From an uncultured Cytophagales bacterium (GTDB lineage: Bacteria; Bacteroidota; Bacteroidia; Cytophagales; UBA9547): a stretch of DNA of 50,460 bases. Where the stretch lies: contig CAMFLX010000017.1 in assembly GCA_945957555.1 (NCBI GenBank), forward strand, positions 1 to 50,460, in the 5' to 3' direction. The notes beneath the pieces are model-generated. The model made no database searches. It was not told the origin of the DNA and saw nothing but the letters and a program-made list of their open reading frames with translations. Shown here piece by piece: positions 8,752 to 17,110 of the stretch (positions are counted from its first letter, which is position 1; each line of letters starts with the position of its first letter). Position numbers and translations under genes: made by a program.

Positions 8752-10341
8752 ATGAAAAAAACACTTGTATACAAAGATGAGAAGTCCAACAAGTTTTGGG
8801 ACATTGAGGTAATGGGAAGCACGTTTACCGTCACTTATGGAAAGCTAGGTACTGCGGGCAGCAGTGCTACAAAAAGTTTTGGAAGTGAGTCTGAATGTCA
8901 AAAGGAAGCGCAAAAACTCATCAATGAAAAACTCAAAAAGGGCTATCAAGATGGTGGTGGAAGCTCAACTACCGTAACAAAGGATGCTTCTCCTAAAAAA
9001 GAAAGTACGTTAGGCATATCTGCACCCAATACTTACGTGTCTGACTTTGCCAAAAACATGCAGCACCCTTCGTTTGAGACGTTCGATCCACAGGACCTGA
9101 TCCGTTTTCAGCAAGGATTTCCAGAAATGGTGATCTTAATGGATAAACACCCACACAACAAAGCATGGGAGAAATGGGTGGTAGAAGCCGCAGGAGGCGT
9201 TGATCCTACCTATGAAACCGAATGGCCTTCTCGAGTGGCTTTGGCCTATGCCCACACATACCCGGTACACCCTGGTTTTGATGCTACAGGTAACCTTTCT
9301 ACACCTCAGGTCAAGGAATTTGCGGAGGATATGCAAAACTCGGCATTGCCTACAGTAGATACACTGCATAAGATGTTGAAGCGCTTCATGCCTGGTGATA
9401 AGGTTTATAGTAGTTGGAAAGCTCCTGCTGCGTTTTATTCCATGGAACATTACCTTGGCGCTGAAACGGTAGCACTCGCGATTGTAGAACGCTTTACTCA
9501 GTATACTAAAAAACAATGGGAAGCTACTGAAAATGATTATCATTCTCGTATCGCATTAGAAGCACTAGGGTATTTAATGTTGAGAGCTACAGATGAGGGC
9601 AGAAGTCGTATTCAGCAAGCTGTTGATCAGCTAAAAGCTTCAAAGTCTAAGTATGGTGAGGGGAGCATTTCTGAGTATTTGGATAACTTTCCTGATAGCA
9701 TGATTGGCGAAAGTGCTTATGGAGACCCTAATAAGTTCGAGGATCCAGAACTTATGGATCCATATCCTCGAACTTACTTCCTTCATGGTGCCGATATTTT
9801 GATGAAAATAGACCTCAATACTGCCAAGGGCCTAAGAAAGACAGTTTTACAAAGGTGGATAGATCAAGAAGGCCGAATCAAACATCCTGGTGTAGCAAGA
9901 GTGATACTGAGCTTTGGAAGGTTTAGGGCGGTGGTCAAAGATGTAAAAGCTTGGAAGGAAAAACATGCCGAATATGTGGACTCCATTATGCATCTCATAG
10001 AGAAAGATCCTTTGGTACAGCAAGGTCTACAGGGCCTCGAAGGAAAAGTGGTAGAACAAAAGAACATTAGTAGTGATAAGGCTTGGCAACTTACAGAAAA
10101 GCAGTACGATGTGCTCCGGAAAGGTCTCAAAGCATTGAAAAAAGAGAAAACACTTACGCAAGGGCATGTAAATAGTTTGATGCAGAAAGTAGTGGACGAA
10201 TGTCGAGAAATAGCACGTAGCGCTGGAGAAGACTACTTGGAGCTATTCTTTGTGGAGCTTTGGCCAGAAGCAGATTGGGATGACTTCCCTGAAGAAGTGT
10301 TTGACATGCTGAGCGAAGCTTATGAAGAGGTAGTTTGCTAG
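8752..10341 (+). CDS. WGR domain-containing protein of unknown function
   Basis: A soluble protein of 529 residues with no signal peptide or membrane segment. Residues 1-65 form a WGR domain ([10 protein letters not shown], then [10 protein letters not shown], the position of the W-G-R signature, here with YGKLGT), a module known from eukaryotic PARPs and from bacterial proteins of unclear role, where it binds nucleic acid or partners. After a polar linker (about 66-95), the remaining 430 residues are largely alpha-helical and not recognised. The C-terminus is acidic and rich in Trp/Glu/Asp ([14 protein letters not shown]). It is monocistronic, convergent with the glucan phosphorylase-like gene and closed by a strong terminator. 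Confidence 0.75.
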   Translation: MKKTLVYKDEKSNKFWDIEVMGSTFTVTYGKLGTAGSSATKSFGSESECQKEAQKLINEKLKKGYQDGGGSSTTVTKDASPKKESTLGISAPNTYVSDFAKNMQHPSFETFDPQDLIRFQQGFPEMVILMDKHPHNKAWEKWVVEAAGGVDPTYETEWPSRVALAYAHTYPVHPGFDATGNLSTPQVKEFAEDMQNSALPTVDTLHKMLKRFMPGDKVYSSWKAPAAFYSMEHYLGAETVALAIVERFTQYTKKQWEATENDYHSRIALEALGYLMLRATDEGRSRIQQAVDQLKASKSKYGEGSISEYLDNFPDSMIGESAYGDPNKFEDPELMDPYPRTYFLHGADILMKIDLNTAKGLRKTVLQRWIDQEGRIKHPGVARVILSFGRFRAVVKDVKAWKEKHAEYVDSIMHLIEKDPLVQQGLQGLEGKVVEQKNISSDKAWQLTEKQYDVLRKGLKALKKEKTLTQGHVNSLMQKVVDECREIARSAGEDYLELFFVELWPEADWDDFPEEVFDMLSEAYEEVVC

Positions 10342-10462
10342 GTAAGGTTTGCTAATGAATGAAGAACTTGCCCCTATATTGGGGAACTGCGCATCGAACT
10401 TGATATTATAACTATTGGTTGCTCGACTGGTTCGCTAAAGATGGGAAAAGTTGGCGAATAAA

Positions 10463-10493
10463 GCGATGCCTTCGCTTCGAGCGAAGGCATCGC
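10463..10493. terminator. Bidirectional terminator between WGR gene and glucan phosphorylase-like gene
   Basis: A perfect 14-bp stem, GCGATGCCTTCGCT (10463-10476) paired with 10480-10493, closed by a TCG triloop and flanked by AATAAA on the left and TATTT on the right. It sits between two convergent genes and can serve both. Confidence 0.85.
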
Positions 10494-10506
10494 TATTTAA
10501 AATCCT

Positions 10507-12168
10507 TTAAATATACAACTTCTCATAGTACTCCCTTGCCATTCGAGCGCTATCAAAACCCTCCACCACTTCTAGCATGGCCTTTTTCTGGATTTGGGTC
10601 CATTGGAGTGGGTCGTTGTAATACATAGGGATGATCTCGTTTTCCAAGAGGGCCATCATCGTTTGGTATTCCTCTTCATCGCGCTGTTGTTCACTGAGCG
10701 ATTCATCTGCATGTTTTATCACAAAAGCGTTTTCATTATGTTTGGCAAACTCCGGCACCCAGCCATCGTCTACACTGAGATTGATGCTCCCATTCATAGC
10801 GGCAGTCATACCACTCGTACCCGAAGCCTCATGTAGGTATCTTGGGGTGTTAAGCCAAATATCTGAACCTTTCTTAAGCTTTGCAGACAGATCCAATTCG
10901 TAGCCTACCAACACCGCACAACGGGTCAAGCCCCTCGTCTCGTCTTGAATCCAGTGAAACTGGTCTATATCGTAATACGAACGTGGATAGGGCTTGCCAG
11001 CCCAGATCACCTGTATGTTCTCTTTTTCGCGAAGTACCAAACGGTGAAAACGTTCTATATCTTTAAGCAATAGCCAAGCTCTCTTGTAACCTGCAAATCG
11101 CCTCGCCCAGACTATGGTGAGCACCTCTGGATCGAACTTTTTACCTGTTTGAGCCTCTACTACTTTAAACAACTCCTTTTTAAGTTCCTTTTTACGTTCG
11201 GCCAATTTTGCATCGTCATTACTTTTCAATGCAAGTTTCAATACCTGATCTTGCCAGTAAGCACTATTCTGCGCATTGGTAATTGGGATCAGATCCAATT
11301 CTCCTCTCAAATGCCCGTACAAACGTTCCTGACATACCTTGGCATGAAGTTTTGAAACGGCATTTTCTCTCTTTGCAATCTTAAAAGCTGTTTCAGTATA
11401 TTTAAAAAGGCCATTGTAAACAATGGACACTTCATCCACTCTATTGCTAGGCACATTACCAAAGAAAGACATGTCCCAAAGCTGATGAACAGGCCTACTT
11501 TCATTGCCGGCCAACTCAGGCGTATGTGTAGTAAATACCGTCCTTTGTTTTACAGCCTCCCAGTTTTGGTATTTTTCATATAAACTATAGAGGACTGGCA
11601 AACCGTGTGACTCGTTTAGATGCCAGATCTCTGGCTCTATCTCTAGTGTGTCAAAAAGCTGTTTTGCCCCAGCACCCAACACTATAGAGGCCCCAATGCG
11701 TGCAAGATCTTCGGCATCGTACAGATTTATAGTAGTGGTACGCGCCAAATAATCATTTTCAGGCGTATCGGTACTCAACAGGAAAACGGGAACTGTATGG
11801 AACGTATCAGGTGCTAAAAGCCAAACCTTCACTTTAACAGGGCTCTTGGCAATAGTAACCGTAAGTATAATTTCTGTGTCTATGAGTCCTGCGTGTTCAT
11901 GTGGGGTAAACTGCACTTGCATTTTACCTTGTGCATCAAAAATCTGGTCATAGTAACCATTGGTCCACAAGATTCCTACACCTATCATATTATGTTTGAG
12001 TTCGTAGGCACTTCTCATGTGCGAGCCTGCCAAATAACCCAAACCACCAGAATAGATCTTGAGGGATTGGTCTATGGCAAACTCCATGGAAAGATAAACT
12101 ACCAACTTCTGATAAGCTGCATCTATTTGATAGTTACTAAGGATTGATTTAACTTTTTCTAATGACAT
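10507..12168 (-). CDS. Alpha-glucan phosphorylase-family protein (GT35-like) lacking the PLP lysine
   Basis: A 553-residue protein of the short alpha-glucan phosphorylase family, which normally degrades glycogen or maltodextrin to glucose-1-phosphate. Recognisable parts are EFAIDQSLKIYSGGLGYLAG (N-terminal domain), HLNESHG, the phosphate/glucan-binding VWARRFAGYKR, and EASGTSGMTAAMNGS. In canonical phosphorylases this last motif is EASGTxxMK, and its Lys forms the Schiff base with pyridoxal phosphate. Here Thr455 occupies that position (codon at 10804-10806), so classical PLP chemistry looks impossible unless the lineage has found another way. No glycogen synthase or branching enzyme is nearby. 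A -7 box lies at 12223-12230. Confidence 0.8.
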   Translation of the reverse strand: MSLEKVKSILSNYQIDAAYQKLVVYLSMEFAIDQSLKIYSGGLGYLAGSHMRSAYELKHNMIGVGILWTNGYYDQIFDAQGKMQVQFTPHEHAGLIDTEIILTVTIAKSPVKVKVWLLAPDTFHTVPVFLLSTDTPENDYLARTTTINLYDAEDLARIGASIVLGAGAKQLFDTLEIEPEIWHLNESHGLPVLYSLYEKYQNWEAVKQRTVFTTHTPELAGNESRPVHQLWDMSFFGNVPSNRVDEVSIVYNGLFKYTETAFKIAKRENAVSKLHAKVCQERLYGHLRGELDLIPITNAQNSAYWQDQVLKLALKSNDDAKLAERKKELKKELFKVVEAQTGKKFDPEVLTIVWARRFAGYKRAWLLLKDIERFHRLVLREKENIQVIWAGKPYPRSYYDIDQFHWIQDETRGLTRCAVLVGYELDLSAKLKKGSDIWLNTPRYLHEASGTSGMTAAMNGSINLSVDDGWVPEFAKHNENAFVIKHADESLSEQQRDEEEYQTMMALLENEIIPMYYNDPLQWTQIQKKAMLEVVEGFDSARMAREYYEKLYI

Positions 12169-12222
12169 TTTGAAAAAAGGGTTTGATAAAAGTATAACAT
12201 TGGGGCACTACTACTGATAACA

Positions 12223-12230
12223 CAAATATA
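12223..12230 (-). promoter_or_regulatory. Putative -7 box upstream of the glucan phosphorylase-like gene
   Basis: TATATTTG on the minus strand, fitting TAnnTTTG, about 55 bp upstream of the ATG. No -33 TTG was found at standard spacing, so support rests on the single box. Confidence 0.35.
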
Positions 12231-12312
12231 TAGATAAAGGATTAGAAGATGTTGTGATTTTGTGATTAAAGAAGTGTAAAATCTGTTGGGCAAGTTTAGA
12301 AAACTTAGTCAT

Positions 12313-12344
12313 AAAAAAAAGGCCATTCTATGTAAAACGGCCTT
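12313..12344 (-). terminator. Terminator downstream of the 12.4-12.8 kb hypothetical gene
   Basis: On the minus strand an AAGGCC/GGCCTT stem is followed directly by a run of eight T. It lies about 45 bp past the stop of the minus-strand gene ending at 12389. Confidence 0.7.
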
Positions 12345-12388
12345 CTTTGAAGTTATAAAGAAACCAATGATTTATATAATGACAACTA

Positions 12389-12847
12389 CTATTTATTTTC
12401 TTCAGCAGGAGTTACTGTCTCTTCCTTTTTATCCTTGGAAGGAATGATTCCATAAATACCCAAGGCCACTAGAAGTCCTACAATAAGTTTACCACCCAAC
12501 TTATCCCAGAAAGGGAGCGGGTTATCTGGCAAATCAAGTTTGTATTTTTCCTGATAAGCCTTAATCTCCTCTGCTTTGGCTTCAAAAAACACATCATCAT
12601 TATCCTTGATCATGAGGCAATACTGGCCATCGTAGTTCCAGATAGGTACCCAAACCAACCAAAACTGCTTGTATTTGTAGCCAATGTCCAAGTGTGCATT
12701 ATACTCAGGCACAGCGAAAAGACTATCATCAGGAAGTTCTGCTACAAATTTCATATACTCGCAATCACTACAGTAGGGAATACGTGCTTTTGCAAAAGCT
12801 GAAACGGAGATAAAACAAAAAACGGAGATCACGAGTAACTTTTTCAT
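12389..12847 (-). CDS. Hypothetical secreted/membrane protein with CxxC motif
   Basis: A 152-residue protein of unknown function. Residues 1-19 are a cleavable signal peptide (MKKLLVISVFCFISVSAFA). A CxxC pair follows at once (PYCSDCEY). The central part is rich in aromatic residues (YKQFWLVWVPIWNYDGQYC). Near the C-terminus is one hydrophobic segment (GGKLIVGLLVALGIYGIIP) followed by a short charged tail. The layout suggests an exported domain anchored by a C-terminal helix. It stands alone between terminators. No homologous family was recognised. Confidence 0.7.
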   Translation of the reverse strand: MKKLLVISVFCFISVSAFAKARIPYCSDCEYMKFVAELPDDSLFAVPEYNAHLDIGYKYKQFWLVWVPIWNYDGQYCLMIKDNDDVFFEAKAEEIKAYQEKYKLDLPDNPLPFWDKLGGKLIVGLLVALGIYGIIPSKDKKEETVTPAEENK

Positions 12848-12936
12848 CTTTAAAAATTAAGTTTAAATACCTCTAATTATCAATTATTTAAACATAAATA
12901 GTCAGAATAGGCGATACTTCCAATCAAACTGCATAA

Positions 12937-12968
12937 AAAAACCTGTAAGATTGACCTTACAGGTTTTT
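12937..12968. terminator. Bidirectional terminator after the argD-like gene
   Basis: A 13-bp perfect stem, AAAAACCTGTAAG (12937-12949) with its complement at 12956-12968 and a six-base loop. It has a T run in both directions and lies 22 bp past the minus-strand stop at 12991. Confidence 0.85.
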
Positions 12969-12990
12969 ATTTTATCTTAAAAACGGCTCA

Positions 12991-14124
12991 TTAAACCGCT
13001 TCCTTCTTAAGCACTTCAACCAGTTTGTATAGTAGTTCTTTTTCTATGTTCAGTGCAGGTAACAACCTGATCACATTTTTGTTAGAAGCATTACCAGTAA
13101 ACATTCTATGGGTAAACAAGAGCTTCTTTCTGAGGTCTTCGATAGGATACTCGTATTCTATACCGATCATCAGACCTTTGCCTCTCACTTCTTTCACACC
13201 TTTTATAGTTCTTAACTCAGCCATGATCTCGCTTCCAAGCGTACCTGCGTAGTCGATCAATTTGTCTTTAGCGATCACATCCAATACCGCTATAGCAGCT
13301 GCACAGGCCAAAGGATTGCCCCCGAAGGTAGTACCTAGGCTTCCATATTTGGCTTCAAACTTAGGAGAAATGGCAATACCAGCTACAGGGAAGCCATTGC
13401 CCATGCCTTTAGCCATAGTGTAAATATCTGCTTGCACCCCAGCATGGTCGTGCGCAAAAAACTTGCCCGATCTGCCATAACCACACTGTACGCTATCTGC
13501 AATATAGTAAGCACCATATTGATCACAAAGGCTTCTGATCTTCTTCAAAAATTCATCAGAGGCCACGTTGATACCTCCTACGCCTTGAATACCTTCTAAA
13601 ATTACCGATGAAATTTCGTTGCCTTGTTTCGCAAATGTAGCTTCTAAAGCAGCTACATCGTTGTAAGGGAGGAAGATTACATTATCAGTAGCATTTACTG
13701 GAGCTACGATAGATGGATTGTCGGTAGCAGCAACCGCCAAAGAAGTACGACCGTGGAAACTACCCTTAAACGCGATTACCTTTTTTCGACCATTGGTAAA
13801 CGATGCCAGTTTCAAAGCATTCTCGTTAGCTTCAGCACCTGAGTTTGCCAAAAACAAAGTATAGTCTTTCTTGCCTGAAAGTTCGCCAAGTTTTTCAGCC
13901 AACTCATATTGAATCGGCATTTTCACCGAATTGGAATAAAACCCAAGTTTGTTCAACTGTTCAGTAACTTTTTGAACATAATAGGGATGGGTGTGCCCGA
14001 TTGAAATCACAGCATGACCGCCATATAAGTCGGTATAGGTTTCCCCTTTGCTGTCCCAGAGTGTGGCTCCTTCCGCTCTTACTATTTCAATATCGTAAAG
14101 CGGATATACGTTAAATAAATTCAT
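12991..14124 (-). CDS. argD: Class-III aminotransferase, acetyl/succinylornithine aminotransferase-like
   Basis: A 377-residue PLP enzyme of fold type I, class III. Motifs are SGAEANENALKLA (phosphate-binding), FHGRT, the PLP-ring Asp in YIADSVQCGYGRSGKF, and Schiff-base Lys in MAKGMGNGFPVAG, then TFGGNPLACAAA. It most resembles ArgD, which makes N-acetylornithine (N-succinylornithine in some Bacteroidota) in arginine synthesis. The usual Asp-Glu pair after the third beta strand reads Asp-Ser here. No other arginine gene is next to it, so a different omega-amino substrate cannot be ruled out. It is monocistronic, with a putative -7 box just upstream. Confidence 0.82.
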   Translation of the reverse strand: MNLFNVYPLYDIEIVRAEGATLWDSKGETYTDLYGGHAVISIGHTHPYYVQKVTEQLNKLGFYSNSVKMPIQYELAEKLGELSGKKDYTLFLANSGAEANENALKLASFTNGRKKVIAFKGSFHGRTSLAVAATDNPSIVAPVNATDNVIFLPYNDVAALEATFAKQGNEISSVILEGIQGVGGINVASDEFLKKIRSLCDQYGAYYIADSVQCGYGRSGKFFAHDHAGVQADIYTMAKGMGNGFPVAGIAISPKFEAKYGSLGTTFGGNPLACAAAIAVLDVIAKDKLIDYAGTLGSEIMAELRTIKGVKEVRGKGLMIGIEYEYPIEDLRKKLLFTHRMFTGNASNKNVIRLLPALNIEKELLYKLVEVLKKEAV

Positions 14125-14141
14125 TCCTCAAAAAATTTACA

Positions 14142-14149
14142 CAAAAATA
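14142..14149 (-). promoter_or_regulatory. Putative -7 box upstream of argD
   Basis: TATTTTTG on the minus strand, a match to TAnnTTTG ending 18 bp before the ATG. This leaves only a very short leader. No -33 element was found at normal spacing. Confidence 0.3.
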
Positions 14150-14244
14150 CAGATTGTCCAGAAAATTCCATCACTATTTTCAAAAGGTAGGAAAATAGGT
14201 ATTCAGAGATTTGGACGATCCTAAGTTCAAAACGATCAAACTTG

Positions 14245-14421
14245 ATGTTGCAAGAAAAAATGAATACTATGTTTTTAGGAAGATTTTATGATCATAGAAT
14301 TGAAGTTCTCATCTCTCAACTGTGGTTTGATAACTCAAAACTTATTTTATTAGGTAAGGAACATGATATATCATCACAATATCCTAGCTCAAAAAATCCC
14401 TTCCCTGATCCTATTTATTAA
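14245..14421 (+). CDS. Possible small ORF of 58 codons in the argD-mscL gap
   Basis: The roughly 350-bp gap between argD and mscL holds an open plus-strand frame running from after a TAG at 14188-14190 to a TAA at 14419-14421. The first ATG is at 14245, giving 58 residues (starting MLQEKMNTMFLGRFYDHR and ending KNPFPDPIY). The mscL terminator starts four bases after its stop and could serve both strands. No ribosome-binding site is obvious and no family was recognised. A frame of this length can arise by chance in AT-rich DNA. Confidence 0.2.
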   Translation: MLQEKMNTMFLGRFYDHRIEVLISQLWFDNSKLILLGKEHDISSQYPSSKNPFPDPIY

Positions 14422-14424
14422 AAC

Positions 14425-14457
14425 AAAAAGGGCCCTCCTACTATGGAAGACCCTTTT
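14425..14457 (-). terminator. Terminator after mscL
   Basis: AAAAAGGG paired with CCCTTTT, with an imperfect inner stem (CCTCC with GGAAGA). It lies about 20 bp beyond the minus-strand mscL stop at 14478 and ends in T/A-rich sequence on that strand. Confidence 0.6.
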
Positions 14458-14477
14458 AATGTAAGCATATAAAGCTT

Positions 14478-14888
14478 TTATTTATTTCTCAATGCGTCTC
14501 TGATCTCTGTAAGCAAGATCTCCTCCTTGGTAGGAGCTGGAGGAGCTGGAGGTGTTGCAGGTTTCTCTTCAGCCATTCTTTTGTTGAGTGTATTCATACC
14601 TTTGATGATCATGAACATCACAAATGCAATAATGATGAAATTGATCAAAGACCCTACAAAATCTCCTACTTTGATCATATTTGGCTCTCCTTTGGCATTC
14701 ACTCCTATTTGCACAACATACTTGCTCAAATCCCCTACTTGGAACACCAAACCAACCAATGGCATAAAAACTCCATCTATAAACGCAGATGTTACTTTTC
14801 CGAATGCAGCACCGATTACAACCCCTATGGCCATATCGATCAAATTGCCCTTCATGGCAAACTCCTTAAACTCCTTTACAAATCCCAT
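14478..14888 (-). CDS. mscL: Large-conductance mechanosensitive channel MscL
   Basis: A channel of 136 residues that opens under membrane tension to release solutes during hypo-osmotic shock. The N-terminal amphipathic helix (MGFVKEFKEFAMKGN) leads into TM1 with the family signature DMAIGVVIGAAFGKVTSAF, a periplasmic loop, TM2 (LINFIIIAFVMFMIIKGMN) and a C-terminal charged bundle helix after a Pro/Ala linker. The open frame runs 15 codons further upstream, but the start at 14888 gives the standard family length and N-terminus. Confidence 0.95.
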   Translation of the reverse strand: MGFVKEFKEFAMKGNLIDMAIGVVIGAAFGKVTSAFIDGVFMPLVGLVFQVGDLSKYVVQIGVNAKGEPNMIKVGDFVGSLINFIIIAFVMFMIIKGMNTLNKRMAEEKPATPPAPPAPTKEEILLTEIRDALRNK

Positions 14889-14962
14889 ATCAACAAAAAA
14901 TAAACGTTTACCTGAAAAAATACTCTGTAGCAATTCTACTATTTTTTTTTTACTTTTACAAT

Positions 14963-15433
14963 ATGCCAGACATTAGGATATTACTTTTCATAGGATTTGT
15001 GCTTTTTCAAATCATCCGTTTCTTAGCCAAAAATTCTGCAGAGAAAAAGGCAAAGACGCCACAGGCTACACCCAGTACGATAGAGGAAATGATCGAGAAG
15101 ATGAACCAGCAATCTCAACAAAAACAAAAACCTCAAAACACTGGACAGATCAGCCAAAAGAAACGTGTGCCTATCATTGCGAGCGAAGTAGTCGAAGAAA
15201 CGCTCGAAAGGAATCCCAACAAGTATGTAAAGAAAGAGATATTGATCAATCAAAGCATCAATACGGAAGATTACGAAATCACTAGTCCCGTATTTTCAAA
15301 GGCCGACAAAGTTCCGTTTGATGAATTTGCCTCGAAAACAGAAAAGAACATCTATTTAGAGAAAATACAAAATCCCCAAAGCTTTCGCGAAGCCTTTGTG
15401 ATCAATGAAATCCTGAATCCAAAATATATTTGA
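14963..15433 (+). CDS. Hypothetical membrane-anchored protein
   Basis: A 156-residue protein with one N-terminal hydrophobic helix (about 5-21, RILLFIGFVLFQIIRFL), followed by a Lys/Gln-rich, probably coiled or disordered cytosolic stretch (EEMIEKMNQQSQQKQKP, about 43-65) and a charged C-terminal half ending SFREAFVINEILNPKYI. No enzymatic motif is visible. It is divergent from mscL, with only about 75 bp between start codons, and convergent with murA, sharing a strong terminator. Small proteins of this plan are common in Bacteroidota without known function. Confidence 0.7.
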   Translation: MPDIRILLFIGFVLFQIIRFLAKNSAEKKAKTPQATPSTIEEMIEKMNQQSQQKQKPQNTGQISQKKRVPIIASEVVEETLERNPNKYVKKEILINQSINTEDYEITSPVFSKADKVPFDEFASKTEKNIYLEKIQNPQSFREAFVINEILNPKYI

Positions 15434-15441
15434 TCCTCAAA

Positions 15442-15492
15442 AACATAAAAACGAGAAAGGCTCCCAATGGGAGCCTTTCTCGTTTTTATGTT
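15442..15492. terminator. Bidirectional terminator between hypothetical gene and murA
   Basis: A perfect 24-bp inverted repeat (15442-15465 and 15469-15492) with a three-base loop. The core is GAGAAAGGCTCCC flanked by A/T runs, so it works as an intrinsic terminator in either direction for the two convergent genes. Confidence 0.9.
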
Positions 15493-15503
15493 CAGATCCA
15501 CTG

Positions 15504-16811
15504 TTAGTCAATCCTTTTAATGTTGGCGCCAATTGCGTTTAATCTCTTATCAATGTTTTGGTATCCTCTATCGATTTGCTCTACATTGTGAATCACACTC
15601 TTGCCATGAGCAGAAAGTGCCGCGATCAGCAAGGCTTGTCCCGCCCTAATGTCTGGAGAAGTCATGGTAATTCCTCTTAACGGAACCCTCTTGTCAAGAC
15701 CGATCACGTTAGCACGGTGTGGATCACAAAGTATGATCTGCGCACCCATGTCGATCAGTTTATCTACAAAGAACAAGCGGCTTTCAAACATTTTCTGATG
15801 GATCAACACCGAACCTTTGGCCTGTGTAGCCACCACTAGTACGATACTCAAAAGATCGGGCGTAAATAAAGGCCAAGGACCATCAGCTATGGTCAAAATA
15901 GATCCATCAATAAATGTATCCAGCTCATATCTGTCTTGTGAAGGAATATAAATATCATCGCCTCTAAATTCCATCTTGATCCCCAATTTCTGGAAGATCG
16001 TAGGAATTTGACCTAACATATCTATTCTACAGTTTTTGATCGTAATCTCAGAGCCCGTCATCCCTGCAAGGCCTATAAAGCTACCAATCTCAATCATATC
16101 AGGAAGTATCGTATGCTCAGTACCTCCAAGGCTCTCTACACCTTCTATTTCTAATAGATTACAGCCAATTCCCGTGATTTTGGCACCCATGCGTACCAAC
16201 ATAGCGCACAACTGTTGTAAGTAAGGCTCACATGCTGCATTGTATATAGTGGTTTTGCCTTTGGCCAAGACGGCTGCCATCACAACGTTGGCAGTACCAG
16301 TTACAGAAGGTTCATCCAACAACATGTATGTACCTCTCAGATTACTCGCATCTATATGGTAGAACACATCTTTAGTATCGTAATTGAACTTCGCGCCCAA
16401 TTTTTCAAAACCTAAAAAGTGGGTATCCAATCTTCGTCTTCCTATTTTATCACCACCTGGTTTAGGCATCTTGGCCTTACCAAACCTTGCCAATAATGGT
16501 CCTAAAATCATAACCGACCCTCTAAGCGCCGCAGCTTTCTTCTTGAAAGTTTCAGTCTCTAGAAAATTGATATTTACATCTTTTGCAGTAAATCTATAAC
16601 TACTCTCACTAAGCTTCTCTACCGTCACCCCGAAATCGCCCAACAACTCTATGAGCTTGTTCACGTCCACTATATTGGGAATGTTATGAATCGTTACGGG
16701 TTCTGGTGTCAGTAACACTGCACAAAGTATTTGTAGTGCTTCGTTCTTTGCTCCCTGTGGGATCAAGTCCCCTTTCAATCTCGTTCCACCTTGGATTTCA
16801 AAAGATGCCAT
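15504..16811 (-). CDS. murA: UDP-N-acetylglucosamine 1-carboxyvinyltransferase with active-site Asp
   Basis: A 435-residue EPSP-synthase-fold enzyme that transfers enolpyruvate from PEP to UDP-GlcNAc, the first committed step of peptidoglycan synthesis. Conserved Lys22 is in the N-terminal GAKNEAL. The active-site loop reads PGGDKIGRRRLDTH, so the position of the usual fosfomycin-target Cys (PGGCAIG) is Asp121. Cys-to-Asp enzymes are known to stay active and to be insensitive to fosfomycin. Length and all other blocks are normal. The gene is monocistronic, with a -7 box at 16837-16844. Confidence 0.95.
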   Translation of the reverse strand: MASFEIQGGTRLKGDLIPQGAKNEALQILCAVLLTPEPVTIHNIPNIVDVNKLIELLGDFGVTVEKLSESSYRFTAKDVNINFLETETFKKKAAALRGSVMILGPLLARFGKAKMPKPGGDKIGRRRLDTHFLGFEKLGAKFNYDTKDVFYHIDASNLRGTYMLLDEPSVTGTANVVMAAVLAKGKTTIYNAACEPYLQQLCAMLVRMGAKITGIGCNLLEIEGVESLGGTEHTILPDMIEIGSFIGLAGMTGSEITIKNCRIDMLGQIPTIFQKLGIKMEFRGDDIYIPSQDRYELDTFIDGSILTIADGPWPLFTPDLLSIVLVVATQAKGSVLIHQKMFESRLFFVDKLIDMGAQIILCDPHRANVIGLDKRVPLRGITMTSPDIRAGQALLIAALSAHGKSVIHNVEQIDRGYQNIDKRLNAIGANIKRID

Positions 16812-16836
16812 TTTAAAAATTGTATTTATAAGGCTT

Positions 16837-16844
16837 CAAAATTA
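16837..16844 (-). promoter_or_regulatory. Putative -7 box upstream of murA
   Basis: TAATTTTG on the minus strand fits TAnnTTTG and lies 26 bp before the ATG. A TTG at the -33 spacing was not found. Confidence 0.35.
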
Positions 16845-16941
16845 TGATAATATTAAAACATAAAAAACTTTTAGAAGTACTTAGATAGATTTTAACACAA
16901 AACGAAGATATCAGATAAAGAAAATTGTACCTGTGTGCATA

Positions 16942-17110
16942 ACAGTACTCGCACGTGCATGGCTTGTCAACGCGGGGTGCGAACTGTCCCGATGAATCGG
17001 TAGTGGCTCTTGCAGCGTTGGCTTTGTGTGAAAACCAATCTTGTGGTTGGCCCGCGTTGTGCCCTTTTGTTTTGGTTCTTCATATTTTGGACGGCAAAAG
17101 CGAGAGCTTT
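16942..17110. repeat. GC-richer islet with inverted repeats in a 570-bp intergenic region
   Basis: The gap between murA and the 17.4-kb barrel gene is AT-rich at both ends but clearly richer in G+C from about 16930 to 17115. Inside are ACAGTACTCGCAC (16942-16954) facing GTGCGAACTGT (16977-16987), an inverted pair with a two-base bulge; the palindrome GCACGTGC (16951-16958); a small hairpin CCGAT-GA-ATCGG (16989-17000); and CCAATC...GGTTGG near 17033-17048. Frames through it look non-biological. It could be a dispersed repeat, the remnant of a mobile element or a structured RNA. The rest of the gap shows nothing recognisable. Confidence 0.35.

Noticed and set aside
9136-9543. A 135-codon minus-strand frame inside the WGR gene
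   Set aside because: Antisense to a continuous, well-supported coding region and without any protein-like motif.
14527-14976. A 149-codon frame antisense to mscL
   Set aside because: It mirrors the strongly conserved mscL coding strand. Its hydrophobic composition is a by-product of the channel helices on the other strand, and it matches no family.
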